A DNA stretch of 64,000 nucleotides from contig NZ_JACHBY010000005.1 in NCBI RefSeq assembly GCF_014200495.1, positions 392,706-456,705 of the forward strand. The letters run 5' to 3'. The translations under genes and the position numbers were made by a program. Shown here piece by piece: positions 1 to 8,642 of this stretch. Below the pieces are notes generated by a model, which saw nothing but the letters and a program-made list of their open reading frames with translations, had not been told where the DNA came from and did not search any database. Every line of letters starts with the position of its first letter. Position 1 is the first letter of the stretch. Source of the stretch: Mucilaginibacter geliditolerans (GTDB lineage Bacteria > Bacteroidota > Bacteroidia > Sphingobacteriales > Sphingobacteriaceae).

Positions 1-1490
1 GAACCCTTACCATAGGTTTGAGTACCTAGTATTAATCCGCGACCATAATCCTGTATAGCGCCCGAGAAGATCTCTGATGCTGATGCGCTAAAGCGGTCAA
101 CCAAAATAGCTAACGGGCCTGAGTAAGCGATAGACGGATCCTCATCCGCATCAACTTCAACCTCGTTCTTGGTATCTCTTACCTGTACTACCGGGCCTTG
201 TTTTATGAACAGGCCGGTTAATGAAATAGCTTCAGATAATGAACCGCCGCCATCTTCGCGCAGGTCGATCACTATACCGTCAACATTTTCACGTTTAAGT
301 GAATCCAGTATCAGTTTTACATCACGAGTGGTGCTATGATAGTTGGCTGCCCCTGATTGCGCTGCAGCGTTATCTACATAAAAAGCAGGGATGTCAATAA
401 TACCGATCTTAATTTGTTTTCCATTAAGATTATAGGTGCGCATCTCTTTTTTAGCCAGCGCATCCTCTAAAACTATTTTCTCGCGTACTATTTCCACTAC
501 TTTAGGCTTGCTGCCTACTGCTGCTTCACCTGGCAGTATTTGCAGCTTTACAGTAGTGCCTTTAGGGCCGCGGATAAGGCCTATGGCGTTGTTAATATTC
601 CAGCCTACAATGTTCTGGAACTCGCCATCCTTGCCTTGCGCTACACCTACAATACGGTCTTTAGCATTTATCTGGTGGCTTTTATCAGCCGGGCCGCCAT
701 GTACCAGTGTTTGGATGGTTACATATTCGTTTACCGACTGTAGCGTTGCGCCAATACCTTCTAATGAGCGCGACATTTCCATATTGAACTGTGCCGCGTT
801 AAAAGGGTTAAAGTAGTTGGTATGCGGGTCTATCGCCTCGGTAAAGGCATCCATATAATATTGGAAAACTTCCTGGTTTGATAGTTTGTTTGATTGCGAC
901 AATAAGCTCTGGTAGCGTTTTCTCAGCGTTTCCCTATTCTTAGCCATATCAGGCGTAGCCAGTTTAAGGTTAAGCAAGTCGTATTTTACGTGCTTGGTCC
1001 ACAGATCGTCCATCTCAGTCTGTGATGCTATCCATGGCAGATTTTCACGGTCGAAAGTGAAAGTATCGTTTGTGCTGAAATCAAACTTATCATCGATATG
1101 GGCGATGGAAAATTTAATACGATCAAGGTATCTTTTTTGAAAAACATTGAACATGTAAAAAACATCGTTCAAATTGCCGCTTTTCATGTCATCATCCAGC
1201 ACATCCTTGTACTTGTCAAAATCCTGTATATCAGATGCCAGCAGGTAATTGTGGTCCTCATCCAATTTTTTAAGGTAGCGGTTATAAACAACCTCGGATA
1301 GTGAATCATTCAGATCAACCTTTTTATAATTATAGCGGGATATTAAACCTGCCACTTCCTTTGCAACAATATTCTGGCGTAAATCGGGCTGAAGATCATT
1401 TGAGCCTACAACCTTCATAGGTTTTGCAGGCGTGGCATGACAGGCCAGTGCGGCACCAAGCACTAAAACAACACATAATTTCTTTAACAT
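1..1490 (-). CDS. prc: C-terminal processing peptidase (Tsp/Prc, S41 family), 3' end outside window
   Basis: Periplasmic serine protease of the tail-specific family, which degrades or trims proteins with exposed nonpolar C termini. The reverse-strand reading starts at the ATG whose complement is at 1488-1490 and stays open to base 1, so about 496 residues are present and the C terminus is missing. A signal peptide (MLKKLCVVLVLGAALA) comes first, then a helical N-terminal domain, a PDZ domain (GIGATLQ...GGPADKS, about 235-330), and the S41 core. The catalytic serine is in RFSASASEIF and the lysine in YGKG near the window edge. Family identification is firm; the symbol follows the E. coli homologue. 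Confidence 0.93.
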   Translation of the reverse strand, partial: MLKKLCVVLVLGAALACHATPAKPMKVVGSNDLQPDLRQNIVAKEVAGLISRYNYKKVDLNDSLSEVVYNRYLKKLDEDHNYLLASDIQDFDKYKDVLDDDMKSGNLNDVFYMFNVFQKRYLDRIKFSIAHIDDKFDFSTNDTFTFDRENLPWIASQTEMDDLWTKHVKYDLLNLKLATPDMAKNRETLRKRYQSLLSQSNKLSNQEVFQYYMDAFTEAIDPHTNYFNPFNAAQFNMEMSRSLEGIGATLQSVNEYVTIQTLVHGGPADKSHQINAKDRIVGVAQGKDGEFQNIVGWNINNAIGLIRGPKGTTVKLQILPGEAAVGSKPKVVEIVREKIVLEDALAKKEMRTYNLNGKQIKIGIIDIPAFYVDNAAAQSGAANYHSTTRDVKLILDSLKRENVDGIVIDLREDGGGSLSEAISLTGLFIKQGPVVQVRDTKNEVEVDADEDPSIAYSGPLAILVDRFSASASEIFSGAIQDYGRGLILGTQTYGKG

Positions 1491-1677
1491 ATCTTTTACA
1501 GTCTTTAAATCGGGATATAACATCAATACTTGTGCCTAATATAAGTTCGCTAATGTAAATAAAAAGAGACAGTCATAAAGCTGCCTCGTACTTAAAATAA
1601 CAATATTACAATAATGTTTGATTTTTTAATAAGTAAGACGGGCATTTTACCTTATTGTTACAAAGCGGAGTAAAAAT

Positions 1678-2328
1678 TCAATCAGTTTTTTTAGCGTTGG
1701 CAGCCGTAGCCAAAATAGCAGCCATAACGGCATCATCATAACGGAGTTCAGTTTTTGAGGCGGTTGTTCTGTTTAACTGTATGTATTTTACTTCTTTATC
1801 AATATTAGCCATATCGGCATGCCAACCCTGGGTATTAGCTATCTGATAGGCTTCTGCCAGGTCCTGCTGGGCCAAAACAATATCGCCCATATCAGCCTTG
1901 ATCAGCGCCAGCGACATTAAATTGGCAATGGTATGCTTGTTGTCATTCTGCGTGCGTGATATGGAATTGCTTTGCAGCAGGTACCATTTAGCTTCGGACA
2001 AACGGTTTTGTTTGATGTATAGCTTTGCGAGTTCGCTAAAGTTGTAGCTGGCCTGGTCATAAATCCTGAAACGCATATTATGCTGCGCGGTTCTGATGAG
2101 GGCGTCCTCGGCAAGTTCAATGCTGAAATCGCTTTCTTTTAGGGCGAATGGCTTTATTTTAGTTGCAGCAAGTTTTGGAATGGGGAAATGCAGGTGCGCG
2201 GCAGGGTTATCTTTTACAAGTGTAACTGCCGGGTAGCGGTGCCTTAAAATGCTAACTCTCCACCACTGGGCCGAGGCCGAGTAGCTTATTGTCATGAACA
2301 GAACAATAATTAGCGTAAATTTCTTCAA
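1678..2328 (-). CDS. Secreted hypothetical protein with TPR-like helices
   Basis: A 216-residue protein that I do not recognise. It opens with a clear signal peptide (MKKFTLIIVLFMTISYSASAQ region, cleavage after ...SASA-Q). Residues about 90-175 look like paired helices of tetratricopeptide type (SYNFSELAKLYIKQNRLSEAKWYLLQ and ALIKADMGDIVLAQQDLAEAY, given here in part). The start is a TTG at 2328 with AGGGA seven bases upstream; the first ATG (2295) would cut the signal peptide, so TTG is preferred. It sits between prc and the cyanophycin genes and may be unrelated to either. Confidence 0.72.
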   Translation of the reverse strand: MKKFTLIIVLFMTISYSASAQWWRVSILRHRYPAVTLVKDNPAAHLHFPIPKLAATKIKPFALKESDFSIELAEDALIRTAQHNMRFRIYDQASYNFSELAKLYIKQNRLSEAKWYLLQSNSISRTQNDNKHTIANLMSLALIKADMGDIVLAQQDLAEAYQIANTQGWHADMANIDKEVKYIQLNRTTASKTELRYDDAVMAAILATAANAKKTD

Positions 2329-2411
2329 TGTTATTTCCCTTGGATTTAATCGTATTAACCAGAACGCAAATATACTAATTAATATTATGCAAGATAATTA
2401 TAAAACTGTGA

Positions 2412-3254
2412 TTATTCAAAAACCTGGATTTGTGTATCGTGTAATGCCCACACCATATAAGGGTGCGTATCAGCATGATAGATATCGCCATTGGCTGATA
2501 TGCCTATGATGCCGGCAAAGCCGTCGAAAGGTTTTAGCTCGTCTAAAGTCTTCTCGGTAGCGAAGAATAATGGCATGCCATCGGTTACCCGGGTAACTAT
2601 TTTTGCGGCTACGGCGCCGCTTACAATATCCTCACCTACGCCGGTGCATGAAATGCCCGCGAAGCCATTGCAATAATTACCTGCCGCGGTAGCAGAATCG
2701 CTTACACGGCCCGGTATCTCAAAGCCTTTGCCCCCGGTTGAGGTAGCTGCCGCCAAATTACCATCGCCATCAAGCGCTACACAGCCAACGGTACCCAGGC
2801 GGATAGAGTCACTTAACTTTTGTTCGTATTCCATACGGCGCTGGGGGGTTTCAGGATTGTAATAATCAAAGCCATTTTCACGGGCAAATTCCTGCGCGCC
2901 TTTACCGCTTAATACTTTATCCTCGTAATCCTGCAATTTCTCGGCTACACAGATGGGGTTTTTTACATCTTCAACATTTATAACACCCGAAAAACGCAGG
3001 GTTTTGCCATCCATTAATGATGCGCTGAGCCTGATCTTACCATCGCTTTGTATTTGTGAGCCGGTACCGGCATTAAAAAGTTCAGAGTCTTCAAGTAGTG
3101 CTACAGTATAAACAACTGTTTCAAACGCTGTGTGATCCTGCAGGTATTTATAGCCAAGCTCCACAATTTCTTTTAAGGCCGTTTGCTTGGCTTTTTTAAC
3201 TTCCTGGTTGGTTTGCGATTCGCTGAAGAAGCCGCCGTGGATGATTAGTTTCAT
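2412..3254 (-). CDS. iaaA: Isoaspartyl peptidase / L-asparaginase (Ntn hydrolase, type 2)
   Basis: N-terminal nucleophile hydrolase that splits beta-aspartyl dipeptides. With the ATG at 3254 the protein has 280 residues and begins MKLIIHGGFF; the longer frame to 3311 adds 19 atypical residues and is rejected. The autocleavage site is the conserved GTVGCVALD motif, with Thr155 as the predicted nucleophile after cleavage, followed by the AATSTGGKG loop. Its neighbours are a cyanophycinase and a cyanophycin synthetase, so the probable substrate is beta-Asp-Arg released from cyanophycin, giving Asp plus Arg. Family membership is seen in the sequence; the substrate is inferred from context. Confidence 0.88.
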   Translation of the reverse strand: MKLIIHGGFFSESQTNQEVKKAKQTALKEIVELGYKYLQDHTAFETVVYTVALLEDSELFNAGTGSQIQSDGKIRLSASLMDGKTLRFSGVINVEDVKNPICVAEKLQDYEDKVLSGKGAQEFARENGFDYYNPETPQRRMEYEQKLSDSIRLGTVGCVALDGDGNLAAATSTGGKGFEIPGRVSDSATAAGNYCNGFAGISCTGVGEDIVSGAVAAKIVTRVTDGMPLFFATEKTLDELKPFDGFAGIIGISANGDIYHADTHPYMVWALHDTQIQVFE

Positions 3255-3319
3255 GGGGTATGTTGTTGCAAGTGGCGCGGTGCGGACACCTATGCCTGCC
3301 TTAAATTTCATTGCCCCGT

Positions 3320-3723
3320 GGCTTTAGCCCGGGGATATTTTTGGTTTATATTTTCTGGCTTTAGCCTAAATTTTGTTGGGCTAAAGCGGATTTATATTTA
3401 TTAATTATGGTTGTGAGTTCGTTTGGGCGTTCCCTGCGGTCGGGCTTTACACTCATACTACACAGGCATTAATCACAAGGCCGGTACCTGTTTCAATCCC
3501 TAACGCGTTTTACCCCCTCCGTCTCCTTCGTCGACACCTCCCCCTAAGCTTAGGGGGAGGCCGGGTGGGGATAAACGCGCTTCGTTGACTCACCCGGTCT
3601 TAGCTTCGCTCGACCACCCTCTCTTCGCCTGCGGCGGAAAGAGGGTTAGCTCTTTTTCTTTTTTCGATTCGCTAACACACCCCTGCCCCTCTCAAGAGGG
3701 GAACCCCGGGGCGCTGTTACTTT
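3320..3723. repeat. Repeat-filled intergenic region between iaaA and cphB
   Basis: About 400 bases without a credible gene. It holds GGCTTTAGCC palindromes (3320-3329, 3357-3366) and a complementary GGGCTAAAGC at 3378; a block from GGGCGTTCCC (3425) to CAATCCCTAACGCG (ending 3507); a CCTCCCCCTAAGCTTAGGGG dyad near 3538; and CCCCTCTCAAGAGGGG near 3685. The GGGCGTTCCC...CCCTAACGCG block resembles a dispersed intergenic element I recall from other Bacteroidota genomes, which I cannot confirm here. Because both flanking genes are on the minus strand, these hairpins lie between cphB and iaaA and could end or separate their transcripts. Confidence 0.6.
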
Positions 3724-4641
3724 CTATCGTTTTAAATCGCTATCGCCGACTTTTATAAATACGCCGTCTTCAACCTTAACAATTTTTTTGATGAGTAGTT
3801 TGTGCTGTTTCAAATCGTACTTATCAAAGATGGACATTACATGTACTTTCAGGTTCTCGATAGATACTGGTGAGCCCATTTCTACCTCGTATATATTGGT
3901 GGCAACCATACTGCGGCCATCAACCAAAATAATTAGTCCGGAGCCTATGGCTTCCATCATGGTGCCTTCGGTAATTAGCAGACCTGCGTCCTCGCCCAGG
4001 CCTATTCCTAATATGCCGGGGTTGCTGGCTACAGCATATAATAATCTGCCTATGCGGCCGCGCTGTACAAAGTGGGTATCAACAAAAACAGAATCAATAA
4101 AGCCTAACCCGGCGGTGATCTGTACGTGGCCTTTTATTAAGGCTTCGTTGCTGGAGCCGCGGTAGATCATGTGTGCCGAAGCTGCTGCCGCGCCCGCTGA
4201 TGTGCCCGCTATAACAAAGTGCTCGTTTTGATAGCGTTTTTTCAGGATCTGCAAAAACTCGGTGCCGCCAAATATGGCGCTCAGGCGAAGCTGGTCGCCG
4301 CCGCTGAACATCACTACATCTGCTTCGCGGATACGGTCGAGGTATTCTTTTTTGGCTGCATCCTCGCGTGTGCGGATATCGAGCACATTAATATGGGTAA
4401 CATTAAGGTGGTTAAAGGCCTTAATGTATTCATCGCCCACCAGTTCTGGTATTTGTGAAGCGGTAAGTATCACCTCAATTTTTGAACCCTCGTGCTTTGC
4501 CGATTCGGTGATGATGCGCTTTAGAATGCCCTGCTCAAAAAACTTGATATAATTAGGCTGTAAAATATTCTCCTGCGCGCTGATATTACTTCCCATATCA
4601 ACGGCACCTCCTATTATTATCAGTTTTCCCTTTGGCGTCAT
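3724..4641 (-). CDS. cphB: Cyanophycinase (peptidase S51 family)
   Basis: Cytoplasmic serine exopeptidase that degrades cyanophycin to beta-Asp-Arg dipeptides. The 305-residue protein has the S51 nucleophile elbow GTSAGA with Ser148 as nucleophile, an N-terminal LIIIGGA strand-loop, the MFSGGDQ motif at about 110-117 and a later DTHFVQRGRIGR segment, all typical of cyanophycinases. Length is normal (CphB is about 270-300). It is transcribed away from cphA, with a 259-base divergent region, and toward iaaA. Other S51 members are alpha-aspartyl dipeptidases, but those are shorter and the neighbouring cphA favours cyanophycinase. Confidence 0.93.
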   Translation of the reverse strand: MTPKGKLIIIGGAVDMGSNISAQENILQPNYIKFFEQGILKRIITESAKHEGSKIEVILTASQIPELVGDEYIKAFNHLNVTHINVLDIRTREDAAKKEYLDRIREADVVMFSGGDQLRLSAIFGGTEFLQILKKRYQNEHFVIAGTSAGAAAASAHMIYRGSSNEALIKGHVQITAGLGFIDSVFVDTHFVQRGRIGRLLYAVASNPGILGIGLGEDAGLLITEGTMMEAIGSGLIILVDGRSMVATNIYEVEMGSPVSIENLKVHVMSIFDKYDLKQHKLLIKKIVKVEDGVFIKVGDSDLKR

Positions 4642-4652
4642 TATATTTATTT

Positions 4653-4752
4653 AGTGATTTAGTGAATTAGTTGTTCATAGTTCATGGTTGATGGTTCATA
4701 GCCATATATGGATATAAAAACAATCACTCAATCACTAATTCGCTAATCCACT
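4653..4752. repeat. Imperfect inverted repeat of the AATCACTAATCACTAA family
   Basis: The left arm (AGTGATTTAGTGAATTAG, 4653-4670) is nearly complementary to the right arm (CTAATTCGCTAATCCACT, 4735-4752), with three mismatches. It begins 12 bases upstream of the cphB start codon, so the left arm lies in the cphB leader. A second member of the same family occurs at 52987-53085, also next to a start codon. Confidence 0.55.
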
Positions 4753-4844
4753 CATTATCTACCTACAAATTAAAATAAAATGACCGACAAAGGCGGCGAA
4801 TATTAAATATATATTAAAGTTTTCCTATCAAAATATTTATTAGC

Positions 4845-4881
4845 TTGTTACGGGTTTAGATTTAAGTAAATTTAAGCCCGT
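4845..4881 (+). promoter_or_regulatory. Putative cphA promoter with overlapping 14-base dyad
   Basis: TTG at 4845-4847 is followed after 19 bases by TAAATTTA (4867-4874), one mismatch from the Bacteroidota TTG / TAnnTTTG promoter. The same stretch forms a dyad: arms 4850-4863 and 4868-4881 (core GGGTTTAGATTT and AAATTTAAGCCC) around a 4-base spacer, with two G-T wobbles if folded as RNA. The position, 20 bases before the cphA ATG, would suit an operator or a leader hairpin. Found by eye; no transcript data. Confidence 0.42.
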
Positions 4882-4900
4882 TTTAATTGAATTGCCCTTT

Positions 4901-7528
4901 ATGAAGATCGAAAATATACAAGTACTGCGTGGCCCGAACATCTGGAGCACCAACCGTAAAAAACTGATACAAATGCGCCTGAACCTGCAGGAACTGGAGC
5001 ATAAGCCCACCAATAAAATTGATGGGTTCTATGATCGCCTTAAGGCATTGATCCCCACTTTATATGAGCACCGATGTTCGCCGGGTGTACCAGGGGGATT
5101 TTTTCAGCGTATCGTTGCCGGTACCTGGATGGGGCATGTGATTGAACACATCGCCCTTGAGATACAAACCCTTGCAGGCATGGATACAGGTTTTGGCCGT
5201 ACCCGTGAAACAAAAGAGTTGGGTGTTTACAATGTGGTATTTACTTATCTGGAAGAAAAGGTAGGCATCTACGCCGCCGAAGCATCGGTACGGATTGCCC
5301 AGGCATTAATAACCGGCGAGGAATACGACCTGGAGCATGATATACAGCAAATGCGTGAGATACGCGAGGCCACCCGATTAGGGCCAAGCACCGGATCAAT
5401 AGTAGAGGAAGCCATAGCCCGTGACATTCCGTGGATCAGGCTGAACAAGCAATCATTGGTGCAATTGGGCTATGGTAAAAACCAGGTGCGTTTTCGCGCT
5501 ACCATGACCGAAAAAACCAGCAGCATTGCCGTTGATATTGCCAGTAATAAGGAAGAAACCAAGCGTTTACTATTAGAGCAGGCCATCCCTGTGGCAAAAG
5601 GCACCACCATTTCATCGGTTGATGATGTGGATAGGGCTATACGTGAAGTGGGTTTCCCATTGGTGTTCAAACCATTGGATGGCAATCATGGCAGGGGTAT
5701 ATCCATTAACATTAGGAATCGTGAGGACGCGGTGGAGGCTTATGAGTTTGCTGCCAGAATATCGCGCAGGGTAATTGTGGAGCGTTTTGTAACCGGCTAC
5801 GATTTTAGGGTACTGGTGATCGACAATAAAATGGTTGCCGCCGCATTGCGCGACCCTGCACATGTGAAGGGTGATGGCGTATCGACCATACAACAACTCA
5901 TCGATACAGAAAATACCGACCCGCGCCGTGGCTATGGCCATGAAAATGTGCTGACCCTGATAGATATAGACCGTGACACGCTCGACCTGCTGGAAAAGAA
6001 AGGCTATAACTTAGAAACGATACCAGCTAAAGGCGAAAAGGTATTTGTAAAATCAACCGCTAACCTGAGCACCGGCGGAACATCCGTTGATGTAACCGAC
6101 CATGTGCACCCGCAGAATGTTTTCTTTTGCGAGCGGATCTCAAAAATTATCGGACTGGATATATGCGGCATTGATATTATGGCGAAAAACCTGACCGAGC
6201 CGCTCACCGAAACAGGTGGTGTTGTACTGGAAGTTAACGCCGCGCCGGGCTTCCGGATGCATATTGCGCCAAGCGAGGGCATTGCCCGTAATGTGGCCGG
6301 GCATGTGATTGATATGCTGTACCCTTATGGTAAATCGGCACGGATACCTATTATAGCGGTGACTGGCACCAATGGTAAAACCACCACTACCCGCCTTATT
6401 GCCCATATTGTTAAAAATAATGGCTATCGTGTAGGCTTTACCACCAGCGATGGTATCTATGTACAAAACACCATGCTGCTAAAAGGCGATACCACCGGCC
6501 CCGTAAGCAGCGAATTTATATTGAAGGACCCAACCGTTGATTTTGCCGTGCTGGAAACTGCCCGCGGTGGTATTTTGCGCTCGGGACTGGGTTTTGGCTT
6601 TTGCGATATAGGCGTGGTAACCAATATTCAGGAAGATCATCTGGGCCTGTCGGATATTCATACGCTGGAAGACCTGATGCGTGTAAAAAGTGTGGTCATC
6701 AATTCGGTTAAGAAAAATGGCTGGGCCGTTTTAAATGCTGATAATGAATACTGCGTGCGCATTGGCAAAAAGGCTGAATGCAACGTTACCTATTTTAGCA
6801 GGGACGAGAAGAACCCGGTAATAAAAGCGCATTGCAAAAAGGGCGGCATAGCTTGTGTATACGAAAACGGTTTTATCACCATATTAAAAGGCGACTGGAA
6901 GATCCGCGTGGAGCGCACCGTATTGATCCCGCTAACTTTTGGTGGCACGGTGCCGTTTATGATCGAAAACGTATTGGCTGCAACCTTAGCCGCATTTTTA
7001 TGGGGATTCAGAACGGAGGATATCAAAATATCGCTGGAGACGTTTATCCCATCCGCCGCGCAAACACCGGGCAGGATGAACATCTTCGATTTTAAGGATT
7101 TTAAGTTCATGATAGATTTTGCCCATAATCCGGATGGGTTTAAAGGCATTAAGGAATTTTTGAGTCATCTGGATTCACCACTGAAGATCGGCATCATAGC
7201 CGGTACAGGCGACAGGCGCGATGAGGACATCCGCGAGCTAGGTAAACTATCGGCAGAGATGTTCGACTATATCATCCTCCGCCAGGAAAAACACCTGCGT
7301 GGCAGAACAGAGGAAAATATACTGTCACTGCTTAAAGAGGGTATCAGGTCGGTTGATGTGAACAAGCAGTTTGAGGTAGTGCCAAAAGAAATTGATGCCA
7401 TTAAACATGCCATGAGCCTGGCCAAACCCGGTACATTTATTACAGCGCTAAGTGATGTGATTGATAACGCTATTGAAACTGTACAAAATTACCAGGAGCA
7501 GGAAAGGAATGGGTTGTTCAATGTGTAG
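4901..7528 (+). CDS. cphA: Cyanophycin synthetase
   Basis: Cytoplasmic enzyme that extends multi-L-arginyl-poly-L-aspartate, adding Asp to the backbone and Arg to side chains with ATP. The ATG at 4901 gives 875 residues starting MKIENIQVLRGPNIWS, as in known CphA; the TTG three codons upstream is unlikely. Domain order: N-terminal domain (1-160), ATP-grasp domain (about 210-470, with PLDGNHGRG and GVVLEVNAAPG), and a Mur-ligase-like domain from about 480 with the P-loop VTGTNGKTTTT and a C-terminal ligase part (GIIAGTGDRRDEDI). Length equals that of characterised enzymes. It is divergent from cphB and iaaA, completing a synthesis and breakdown set. Confidence 0.96.
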   Translation: MKIENIQVLRGPNIWSTNRKKLIQMRLNLQELEHKPTNKIDGFYDRLKALIPTLYEHRCSPGVPGGFFQRIVAGTWMGHVIEHIALEIQTLAGMDTGFGRTRETKELGVYNVVFTYLEEKVGIYAAEASVRIAQALITGEEYDLEHDIQQMREIREATRLGPSTGSIVEEAIARDIPWIRLNKQSLVQLGYGKNQVRFRATMTEKTSSIAVDIASNKEETKRLLLEQAIPVAKGTTISSVDDVDRAIREVGFPLVFKPLDGNHGRGISINIRNREDAVEAYEFAARISRRVIVERFVTGYDFRVLVIDNKMVAAALRDPAHVKGDGVSTIQQLIDTENTDPRRGYGHENVLTLIDIDRDTLDLLEKKGYNLETIPAKGEKVFVKSTANLSTGGTSVDVTDHVHPQNVFFCERISKIIGLDICGIDIMAKNLTEPLTETGGVVLEVNAAPGFRMHIAPSEGIARNVAGHVIDMLYPYGKSARIPIIAVTGTNGKTTTTRLIAHIVKNNGYRVGFTTSDGIYVQNTMLLKGDTTGPVSSEFILKDPTVDFAVLETARGGILRSGLGFGFCDIGVVTNIQEDHLGLSDIHTLEDLMRVKSVVINSVKKNGWAVLNADNEYCVRIGKKAECNVTYFSRDEKNPVIKAHCKKGGIACVYENGFITILKGDWKIRVERTVLIPLTFGGTVPFMIENVLAATLAAFLWGFRTEDIKISLETFIPSAAQTPGRMNIFDFKDFKFMIDFAHNPDGFKGIKEFLSHLDSPLKIGIIAGTGDRRDEDIRELGKLSAEMFDYIILRQEKHLRGRTEENILSLLKEGIRSVDVNKQFEVVPKEIDAIKHAMSLAKPGTFITALSDVIDNAIETVQNYQEQERNGLFNV

Positions 7529-7530
7529 GT

Positions 7531-7686
7531 GATTTGGGATGTTCGGTTTGGGATTTTATGCAAGTGTTCCGTTGTAACCACAAGCGGGACGCTTGCGGGA
7601 GCGGGGATGATTTGGGATGTTCGATTTGGGATTTTATGCAAGCATTCTATTGTAACCACAAGCGGGACGCTTGCGGGAGCGAGGAG
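7531..7686. repeat. Tandem duplication, two 78-bp units
   Basis: Unit 1 (7531-7608) and unit 2 (7609-7686) are nearly identical; each contains GATTTGGGATGTTC, a GGGATTTTATGCAAG stretch and CAAGCGGGACGCTTGCGGGA. The last part is the reverse complement of a motif related to the GCTCCCGCGAGCTTGCAGCT units at 8643-8928. The block starts three bases after the cphA stop codon. It is open in one frame (7534-7752), but the repeat explains that frame and no protein is called. Confidence 0.85.
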
Positions 7687-7717
7687 GGTTCTGAAACGAT
7701 AATGATCAATACTTTAT

Positions 7718-8110
7718 ATGCCAACATACACAGTTGCAAACCTGGAGTTTGAATTATTTAACGGTCAGGAGGTTATTAGGATGGGCGGGCCTTGTATTTG
7801 TGATGCCCGGTTAAATAATGAACTTATTATAGAAAAATGTCTTTCACAAAATTTTGTGTATGATGAAAAAGGAAATCTTTTATTTTTTCTCCAGTATCAT
7901 AAAATAAATTATTACGAGTATTTCACTATTAATTTTTATCAGATTTTGACCAAAGAAACATACCAGTTTACAAGGGAATTTGATATGGCGTATCTGGGGT
8001 CTTTGATCAGTGATCATGAATTAGAAATATTTCACGCATTCCATGATAAGTTTCGGGATAAGAGTTCTGTGTTTAATTTAGATGATGAAGATTTTATATT
8101 GCTCGACTGA
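7718..8110 (+). CDS. Hypothetical protein, AT-rich orphan
   Basis: A 130-residue soluble protein that I do not recognise, beginning MPTYTVANLEFELFNG. It has no signal peptide or membrane segment and ends in an acidic tail (DDEDFILLD). Base composition is clearly richer in A and T than the flanking cphA and rarA genes. It is followed 62 bases later by a second orphan of similar composition, and the pair is flanked by related repeats in inverted orientation. These features suggest acquired DNA; no function is proposed. Confidence 0.68.
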   Translation: MPTYTVANLEFELFNGQEVIRMGGPCICDARLNNELIIEKCLSQNFVYDEKGNLLFFLQYHKINYYEYFTINFYQILTKETYQFTREFDMAYLGSLISDHELEIFHAFHDKFRDKSSVFNLDDEDFILLD

Positions 8111-8124
8111 ATTGATATGTTGTC

Positions 8125-8149
8125 GCAGGTCTCTCGGAGAGGACCCTGC
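8125..8149. repeat. Imperfect hairpin between the two orphan genes
   Basis: GCAGG at 8125-8129 pairs with CCTGC at 8145-8149, and the interior is partly complementary. It lies in the 62-base gap between the orphan genes and may be a further dispersed repeat or an intercistronic structure. Confidence 0.4.
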
Positions 8150-8172
8150 GGGGATGAAAAGAGTTAATTAAT

Positions 8173-8622
8173 ATGATTACGGATATAGAGCAAGAAACGT
8201 CAGATATAGAATGGTTTTTTACTAACGGGAAAGAAATAGGATTTGTTACTTCAAGCGCAGGTAAATTGCCAATATCTGTTGCTAATAAATCAATGGAGGA
8301 GATAGCATTTTTAACTGCTTATTTTAGTGATTTACCCTATAGAAGCAGCTTGACCATTAATCCTGATTTAAAAGCACTGCTTTCACCATGTACTATTAGC
8401 AGGGAATATTTATCAGATTTTACCAAAATGACAGAAAGGGGTTTGTTTTCTTTCGATAAAACTGCCTTTAATAATTTCTCGGATCCTAACTATCATTTAG
8501 TTGCCAAACCATTGAATCCATTAAGATTTGAAGATTTGCCATTGGAGATCGCTGAAGTATTATTCAAAACCAAAGTTAATGGTGAGATAGGAACAAGTTT
8601 AAATATTTGTTTGATTGGCTAA
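8173..8622 (+). CDS. Hypothetical protein, AT-rich orphan
   Basis: A 149-residue soluble protein starting MITDIEQETSDIEWFF. I do not recognise the family. No transmembrane segment or signal peptide is visible. The composition is AT-rich like the preceding orphan, and both read in the same direction with a short gap, so they may be co-transcribed. Small acidic pairs of this kind are sometimes immunity proteins left behind from toxin loci, but nothing in the sequence proves that here. The stop codon is directly followed by a repeat array. Confidence 0.66.
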   Translation: MITDIEQETSDIEWFFTNGKEIGFVTSSAGKLPISVANKSMEEIAFLTAYFSDLPYRSSLTINPDLKALLSPCTISREYLSDFTKMTERGLFSFDKTAFNNFSDPNYHLVAKPLNPLRFEDLPLEIAEVLFKTKVNGEIGTSLNICLIG

Positions 8623-8642
8623 TGAAAGTTGTAAAAGTTGAT

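Noticed and set aside
7534..7752. Open frame over the tandem 78-bp repeat
   Set aside because: The frame is explained by the repeat, its second half repeats the first, and no ribosome-binding site or family is visible.
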